A stretch of DNA of 64,000 bases from Mytilisepta virgata (taxonomy: Eukaryota; Mollusca; Bivalvia; Mytilida; Mytilidae), in the NCBI GenBank assembly GCA_028015205.1, contig CM051516.1, positions 52,704,230-52,768,229 on the forward strand, given 5' to 3'. Below the pieces are notes generated by a model. That model saw only the letters and a list, made by a program, of their open reading frames with translations. It ran no database searches and was not told where the DNA came from. Of the stretch, positions 53,201 through 62,200 are shown one piece after another. Every line of letters starts with the position of its first letter. Within the stretch, counting starts at the first letter, position 1. Both the position numbers and the translations under genes were made by a program.

Positions 53201-56200
53201 TTTTCGATGAAATCAAACAAAGTTTAATTTTGGACCCCGATTTGGACCAACTTGAAAACTGGGCCCATAATACAAAAACTAAGTACATGTTTAGATTCAG
53301 CATATCAAAGAACCCAAAGAATTCAATTTTTGTTAAAATCAAACTAAGTTTAATTTTGGACACTTTGGACCTTAATTTAGACCAATTTGAAAACGGGACC
53401 AAAAATTAAGAATCTAAATGCACGGTTAGATTCGGCATATCAAAGAACCCCAATAGTTCAATTTTCGATGAAATCAAACAAAGTTTAAGTTTGGACCCCG
53501 ATTTGGACCAACTTGAAAACTCGGCCCATAATAAAAAAACTAAGTACATGTTTAGATTCAGCATATCAAAGAACCCAAAGAATTCAATTTTTGTTAAAAT
53601 CAAACTAAGTTTAATTTTGGACCCTTTGGACCTTAATGTAGACCAATTTGAAAACGGGACCAAAAATTAAGATCCTAAATGCACGGTTAGATTCGGCATA
53701 TCAAAGAACCCCAATAGTTAAATTTTCAATGAAATCAAACAAAGTTTAATTTTGGACCCTTTTGGCCCCTAATTCTTAAACTTTTGGGACCAAAACTCCC
53801 AAAAACAATCCCAACCTTCCTTTTGTGGTCATAAACCTTGTGTTTAAATTTCGTAGATTTCTATTAACTTATACTACATTTATAGTGCGAAAACCAAATG
53901 TCTACAGACTCCGACGGACGACGGACGACGACGACGACGACGCCAACGTCATACCAATATACGACCGCAAAAATTTTGCGGTCGTATAAAAACTGCATTT
54001 TACCCCTATGTTGTATTTTTAGCCATGACAGCCACATTTCTCGACAGACAAGAAAATAAAACATAAACTTTATTCTAGATACCCAAAGGATCATTTAGAC
54101 TAAGTATGGCTGTAATTGGTTCAGTGGTTTCAGAGGAGAAGATCTTTGAAAAAGTTTACGACAGATGGACGACGGACAGATGATGGACGCCAAGTGATGG
54201 CAAAAGTTTACATGTCCTTTTAGGACAGGTGACCTAACAAGTCAACATAACACTTTACTATTATGGCATATACTTCTTGAGTTTCAAGTATTAATTTTCA
54301 AAAATTCATACAAATATCTTTCTATATGTATTATATTTTCTTCACCTCAGACTTCAGTGCAAGTTTTGATTACAAAAATCTTTGATTTGCAAGAAATATG
54401 AACAGCAAAATTAATAGTCTCAGCTCAAAACATTTCATAACCTACAGCAGGTGCTCATTTAAACTAGAGGCTCAGAGGGCTGAGCCTGTATCGCTCACCT
54501 GGCAGAAACAAGAATTGCCCATGGCGGCCATGCTTGTCACATGATCTGGACAAAATGAGAAAACTTTGTAAAAAAGAATCTCCCACAGATGCTTCTTGTC
54601 AGTTTTCATTCCATTTGGCCAAGCAGTTCCACAGAATTTTTTTTTTAAATCAACCAATGAGAAACAAGAATTTTCTATGGCAGCCATGTTTGTTACCTGA
54701 TCTGGACGGAATGAGGAAATTTTGTAAAGGATCTCCCATAGATGCTTCTTGTCAAGTTTCGTTCCATTTGGCCCAGCAATTTCAGAAAAGAAATTTTTTT
54801 ATATCAGCCAATCAGAAACAAGAACTGCCCCATGGCGGCCATATTTGTAGTCTGATCGTGACGAAATAAGGATACTTTATGAAGGACCTCCAATATATGC
54901 TTCATATCAAGTTTCGTTCCATTTGGCTAAGCAATTTCAGAGAAGAAGAATTTTTTATATCAGCCAATTAGAAAAAAAAAATGTCCATGGTGGCCATATT
55001 TGTAGTCCAATCAGGACAAAATGAGGGAACTTTGTAAAGAACCTACCATAGATGCTTCCTGTCAAGTTTCAATCTATTTGGCCCATTAGTTCCACAGAAA
55101 TTTTTTTTTTTAATCAACCAATGAGAAACAAGAATTTTCCATAGTGGCCATGTTTGTTGTCCGATCAGGACGAAATGAGGAACTTTGTAAACAACCTCCC
55201 ATAGATGATCCCTGTCAAGTTTCATTCCATTTGGCCAAGCGATTTCAGAGGAGAAGATTTTTTTTATATCAGCCAATCAGAAACAAGAACTGCCCATTAC
55301 GGCCATAATTGTAGTCCGATCGGAATGAAATGAGGAACTTTATAAAGGACCCCCATATATGCTTCCTGTCAAGTTTTGTTCCATTTGGCCCAGCAGTTTC
55401 AGAGAAGATTTTTGAAAACTCAGCCAATCAGACACAACAATTGCCCATGGCAGCCATGTTTGTTGTCCGATCGAGATGAAATGAGCAAAATTAATAAAGG
55501 ACCTTACATAGATGCTTCCTACCAAGTTAATTTCCATTTGGCCCAGTAGTTTCAGAGGAGAAGATTAAATTTGAAAAGTTAACAGACGGACGCCAAGTGA
55601 TGACAAAATCTCACATGGCCTTTGGCCAGGTGAGCTAAAAATCTAAGCAACTGCAATTGATGCAATTTTTTTAAATACGTAATCCAAGCAGAATCTTTTT
55701 TTATGTATATTTGAATAGTTCAAAGGGGATGTGATTTAAATACCCATTAGACAAATGAAGTTTTGTTAAAAAAGTCCAAACAGACATATCTTTTACATCT
55801 CTTGTCCAAACAGAAATTCCTGACAATATGCAGATCTCCATAAAGTGATCTAACATTCAAGAAAGTTTCATGAGAATCCTGCAAGAAATGTACGAGGAGT
55901 TGCAGACATTGTTATTTCGGACAGACAGAAACCTATATACCCCTCCCCCTCCCCAACTTCGTTTTTGAGGGGTATAAAAATGTAATTGGGTTTAAACTGG
56001 TTTCAAGTACTTTTGCTGTCACAATAAGGCTCAGTGAATTTAGAAGGAGAAATTACTGAAGTACATAGATATTATTTCCCTTTTCTGATATAAAGCTGAA
56101 ATTGACTGCATCCCAAATTAAGATTTATGCTCAAGTTTAATCTGTGGTAAGTACCATTTTAAAAGTCACTGGCACAAGCTCACTTCAGGGCCAATTTCTA

Positions 56201-59200
56201 CTTTTCATTTTTAAGAGCAATAAGTGAAGGCCATATTTTAATAAACTATCTAGAATCTTTTGTCTCCCTTACAGCAATGGTAAAAAATTTGATAATAGTT
56301 TTGCATGTTTTCCCAAATCACAAAAACAAATGGTTTTGACAGCAAGAAAATTATTAATCAGTTGATTCTAGCTACAGTGAACTTACAATGACAAGCCAAT
56401 TTTTCCCATTTAACTAAAAATGTGAGACATTGAGTAAATTTATGTAAATTTTTCTGTGAAAATGTTCAAGTATTTTGACTTTAATTTGTTGGAGATAACG
56501 AGATCAACTCGACTGTACTTTTTAAATATATTAAAAAATTTATCCATTACAGACAGGGACAGCAACAGAAATTCAAGCAAATATGATATATTTCATGTAC
56601 TGATTCTGCTTTGGTTCTTTTGATATCATATTCTAAAGACAAGGTCAATAAATATTTAACCAGACTTTCGAATGAGCAGCTGAGTGACTGGTTCCAAACA
56701 GTAATGAAAGAGAATCCAGTTCACTGTGACTTAGACCGAGTCTTGTATAAAATTTTCATTCATCCAAATATACCTTTGTTCTAAGTTCTAACTGAAAAGG
56801 TAACGAAACACCACAGTGTTTAAGTTACTTCAGTTTCGTTTTTCTAAGACTTCTCTGTAGATTAAATATCATACCAGGGGTATCGGGACCTTCTTCCTCC
56901 TCTACACCTTTCAAAGCCATGGCCTTCAAGTCCTTCAGAGTCATATACTGCAGAAATCTTCTTAACTTTATCTGCAAACCACAAATTAAGTCAAGTAAGT
57001 GTTCCTTGTACTGATATTTATTATCAAAATTAAGGCAAAATTTGTAATTAAAACTGCCATTTACCCAATCCAGAATATTAGTCAACATTAATATTCTTCA
57101 TGTAGGTTTCTATATTTTATGCTGAATATTTTCCTATTTTGTATAATCTTCAACCAGCCAGTTTTAATATCTAGAGATCTTCAACCAGCCAGTTTTAATA
57201 TCTAGAGATGATAAAAGTACTCTTATACTATTAATATCTTTGACTTTGAGTTATGAAGTTAATATATATATTCTTGCTACCTCCAAAAAGGTTAGATGTG
57301 AAAATAATAAAATTTCAAGTACACATGTACTGTCTTTAGCTTTTAACTTTTTTAATTTGACGTCTTCCACGTTTTTTTATCACTTGTTTTTGGAATAGAG
57401 AAATTTTACAGGAAAATAATTACAATAAAAGAAGAATGTGTCTGAGGACATGAATGCCCACGTTCCAGCAGGCTTATAATACTTCAAAATACTGCAATTT
57501 TCATAGTTATAAAGGGATATAACTCTAGAACGGTAAATGATTCACTGCCCAAATTCGAACTGTGTATGTTATGCTTCTTCACATTGTGTACAAGTTTTAT
57601 AAAATTTGGAGGCAAACTAAAGTTAGATACGGAAGGACGGTCAATTCTACCACCGATTAACCCCTTTGCCTAGCAACAGGGGCATAAAAAATACAAAATT
57701 TTAACTAATTGCATCATCTTTTTTTAAAACATCATAGTTGAATGGGTTTGAAAAGCAAAACAAAATTTAAGTTAAGTCATTCTTAATATGTAGGTCAGAA
57801 TAGCTAAAGTTTACAGCATTACATATTAGTGAGGGCTAACTATCTTTCTTTCTTTAGCAGTTACGAGAGGTCTTCGAGTCATATAAACTAGCATTACACA
57901 ATATTGAAGGCATATTACATTTTCTTTCCTAGAAGTCTCCCACTCCTATAACCTAGCATTACACATTACTGAAGGCTAACTACCTTGTCTTTCCTCAACA
58001 GATATAGGAAGTCCTCCAGTCCTATAACCTAGCATTACACATTACTGAAGGCTAACTACCTTGTCTTTCCTCAACAGATATAGGAAGTCCTCCAGTCCTA
58101 TAACCTAGCATTAAGCATTACTGAAGGCTAACTACCTTGTCTTTCCTCAACAGATATAGGAAGTCCTCCAGTCCTATAACCTAGCATTAAGCATTACTGA
58201 AGGCTAACTACCCTGTCTTTCCTCGACAGATATAGGAAGTCTTCCAGTCCTATAACCTAGCATTAAGCATTACTGAAGGCTAACTACCTTGTCTTTCCTC
58301 AACAGATATAGGAAGTCCTCCAGTCCTATAACCTAGCATTAAGCATTACTGAAGGCTAACTACCCTCTCTTTCCTCAACAGATATAGGAAGTCTTCCAGT
58401 CCTATAACCTAGCATTAAGCATTACTGAAGGCTAACTACCCTGTCTTTCCTCAACAGATATAGGAAGTCCTCCAGTCCTATAACCTAGCATTAAGCATTA
58501 CTGAAGGCTAACTACCCTCTCTTTCCTCAACAGATATAGGAAGTCTTCCAGTCCTATAACCTAGCATTAAGCATTACTGAAGGCTAACTACCCTGTCTTT
58601 CCTCAACAGATATAGGAAGTCCTCCAGTCCTATAACCTAGCATTACACATTACTGAAAGGCTAACTACCTTGTCTTTCCTCGACAGATATAGGAAGTCTT
58701 CCAGTCCTATAACACATTACTTAAGGCGAACTACCCTGTCTTTCCTTAACAGATATAGGAAGTCTTCCAGTCCTATGAACCTAGCGTTAAACATTACTGA
58801 AGGCTAACTACCCTGTCTTTCCTCGACAGATATAGGAAGTCTTCCAGTCCTATAACCTAGCATTAAGCATTACTGAAGGCTAACTACCTTGTCTTTCCTC
58901 AACAGATATAGGAAGTCCTCCAGTCCTATAACCTAGCATTAAGCATTACTGAAGGCTAACTACCCTCTCTTTCCTCAACAGATATAGGAAGTCTTCCAGT
59001 CCTATAACCTAGCATTAAGCATTACTGAAGGCTAACTACCCTGTCTTTCCTCAACAGATATAGGAAGTCCTCCAGTCCTATAACCTAGCATTACACATTA
59101 CTGAAAGGCTAACTACCTTGTCTTTCCTCGACAGATATAGGAAGTCTTCCAGTCCTATAACACATTACTTAAGGCGAACTACCCTGTCTTTCCTTAACAG

Positions 59201-62200
59201 ATATAGGAAGTCTTCCAGTCCTATGAACCTAGCGTTAAACATTACTGAAGGCTAACTACCCTGTCTTTCCTCGACAGATATAGGAAGTCTTCCAGTCCTA
59301 TAACCTAGCATTAAGCATTACTGAAGGCTAACTACCTTGTCTTTCCTCAACAGATATAGGAAGTCCTCCAGTCCTATAACCTAGCATTAAGCATTACTGA
59401 AGGCTAACTACCCTCTCTTTCCTCAACAGATATAGGAAGTCTTCCAGTCCTATAACCTAGCATTAAGCATTACTGAAGGCTAACTACCCTGTCTTTCCTC
59501 AACAGATATAGGAAGTCTTCCAGTCCTATAACCTAGCATTAAGCATTACTGAAGGCCAACTACCCTGTCTTTCCTTAACGGATATAGGAAGTCTTCAAAT
59601 TCTATGAACCTAGAATTAAACATTACTGAAGGCTATCTACCCTGTCTTTCCTTAACAGATATAGGAAGTCCTCCAGTCCTATAACCTAGCATTAAGCATT
59701 ACTGAAGGCTAACTACCCTCTCTTTCCTTTAAGGATATAGGAAGTCTTCAAGTCCTATGAACCTAGCATTAAACATTATTGAAGGCTAACTACCTTGTCT
59801 TTCCTTAACAGATAAAGGAAGTCTTCCAGTCCTATAAATCTAGCATTTCTCATTATAGCTACATCCATTGCCTGGTACAACTACAAAATACAAAACTACA
59901 TAATAACATATATGTCATGGATCAAATTATATCTGTATATGATATTGTTCAGTAAGCTATGAAACTTAAAAAGTTATATTTGACAGCAACACATATTACT
60001 GATGTCTAACTACCTTGCAGTCATTTATATATGACAGATTAATAAACATTATGTAAGCTTTTAGACATCAATATGGAAAAATTTTTTCAAATCTGCAAGT
60101 AATCTGAAGATCTGGATCATTCTGGGAAATCTAATTTTCAGAAATTAAATCCTATTAACAGGATACAACAAAGATATTGATTAATCCTTCATTGTTTGTC
60201 CAATCCTTCCACGAGAAATCACAAATCACTATAATTACTCTAAACATAGGTTAGATAAAACAAAATTAAAAATAATGAGAAATGACATTTCAATTTGATA
60301 GTAAACAATATTTTCCTTCATTACGGTTGCCTGCCTGCCTGTGATACTTTGCCGAATTAATATCTGACTTTTTTCCATTAGAAAATCAGGTTAAAAATTG
60401 CACCTGTACAAGAATTTATATCTACTTGTATATAGCTCCTTCATTAAATCAAATATATAACTAAAACTTTATCTAAACCCCTTATACTACTCATTCATAA
60501 AATTCATATACTGGTAATTATCGTATTTCCCCATGCCTATATCGACCTGCTGAGGCCTTCACAATTTCCTGTATTTCGGCACTGTGATGTCCTAAAGAGT
60601 TGACCCGACCCTAATATGAACTGACCCGAATATATCAGCGACGTCATAATGTTTGACCCATCATTGACCCGAATATATCAGGAAAACATCCGGTTATAGG
60701 CAGATGGCCATTGAAAAGTAAGAAATTCCATTAAGATTGCTAGTTAACATACGATAAATTTATCATCAAGTTTTCTTCAAACAAATATTGTAAAATATAA
60801 GCCGCCCGACACAATATGAAGCTTTTCATCTCGTTCACTACGCTCACTCGCCGAAAAAGCTTCACATTGTGTCTGGCGGCTGATATTTTACGATATACTT
60901 TTGCAGAAAACCTGATAATATGTACGTATCTGGAACAAAAGATCTGATAATAGTCAAAATCAAAAGGGAGGTAACTTGATGTGGACTTTCAGCGAATCAG
61001 TTAAGTTGTCTACAATAGCTAATTCAAGCAGTCAAAATTCAGTATGGACAATGCATGGACGAGGAAACTGACCTGCGCAAACACAAATTTGGAAATTCCC
61101 ACTTCAAACAACCATCGTATGTCATGATGAAACAACTACTCGAGAGACAGCAATTGACCACATCACACTGAACTGGTACGAACATCCAATCAAATCATGT
61201 TTAACACGCACATCTCCCAGTACATGGATTTAGAAATTGTAAACAATGAAATGTGTATGATAGTAAACAAACAAAATGATCGATATTAAATGCTTTATCA
61301 AGATATAATTGTAACAGAATTCGCATCGTAGTAGGGTGCATGTAATACAAGGCTTCGCTTTTTAGTCATATGCATAGGCATTCAACGACTGGATTGAAAG
61401 CTTCTTTGCTTCTTTGCACTTTAATGTGAATCTTTATTTCGTATAGTCTGGCAATGAAACGAATATAGTAACGCATCACAATTTATATATAATACATAGT
61501 CATTGTTGGAAAATATAAAAAATTATGTCATCAGTGAATTGATAGGAACACTGAGGGTTATCAAGAGAAATATTTGATATTTTGATTATTTAAAAATTTC
61601 TAATCATTTCCAAAACTTATTTCGGGTATTATTCCTAATCTTTCTACAAACTATGTAAATAAAATTTCATATTCAGCCAAACAAGACAATTAGTATGTAC
61701 ATGTATTTCTTTTAATGTATTCCAGAATTATTCATCTGAACCTTTCTTTCAACTTCTAACTTTATATGCATAAACATAAGTCTATCATATATTTAAATTT
61801 CAAACATTTCTAAATATAATGTGCACAAAACACGTTTAAATGGAGCATGCATTACGTCGTATTTTCAATGTTTAAACCTTGTGGTTTAGATTAACATGTT
61901 TTGTCTGTCGTAACTTATAGCACATGCTTTTTTTACTATTTTCTTCTCGTATGTAGTAAAATATTTTAATATATAATATAAGTAACCAAATCTTGAAAAA
62001 AGTGTGGATAGTAAAAATCGTGGGCTATACAACAAGTCTTTTATGGTAATTGTTATTGCTCTCCACAACAAACAGAAAATCTCGTGCAAAAACAAGCTTA
62101 TTGCAGTGATGGCCACCACCCACATTTGAATAGGCCACTAAGGCGGAGCTTTGCAGCATTTTTGGGCATGATAATAATTCGTTTTGATTTTTATATCGTT

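Noticed and set aside
52875..53663. Three ~85-codon frames beginning MVPFSNWS
   Set aside because: They are copies of the 261-bp unit of the composite repeat and also appear at 20133; there is no sign of selection or a longer protein.
57830..59793. CRISPR array or rows of real SPT3 exons
   Set aside because: There are no unique spacers: the whole 76-bp unit repeats. The units mostly carry a one-base loss and a TAG, so they are not intact exons.
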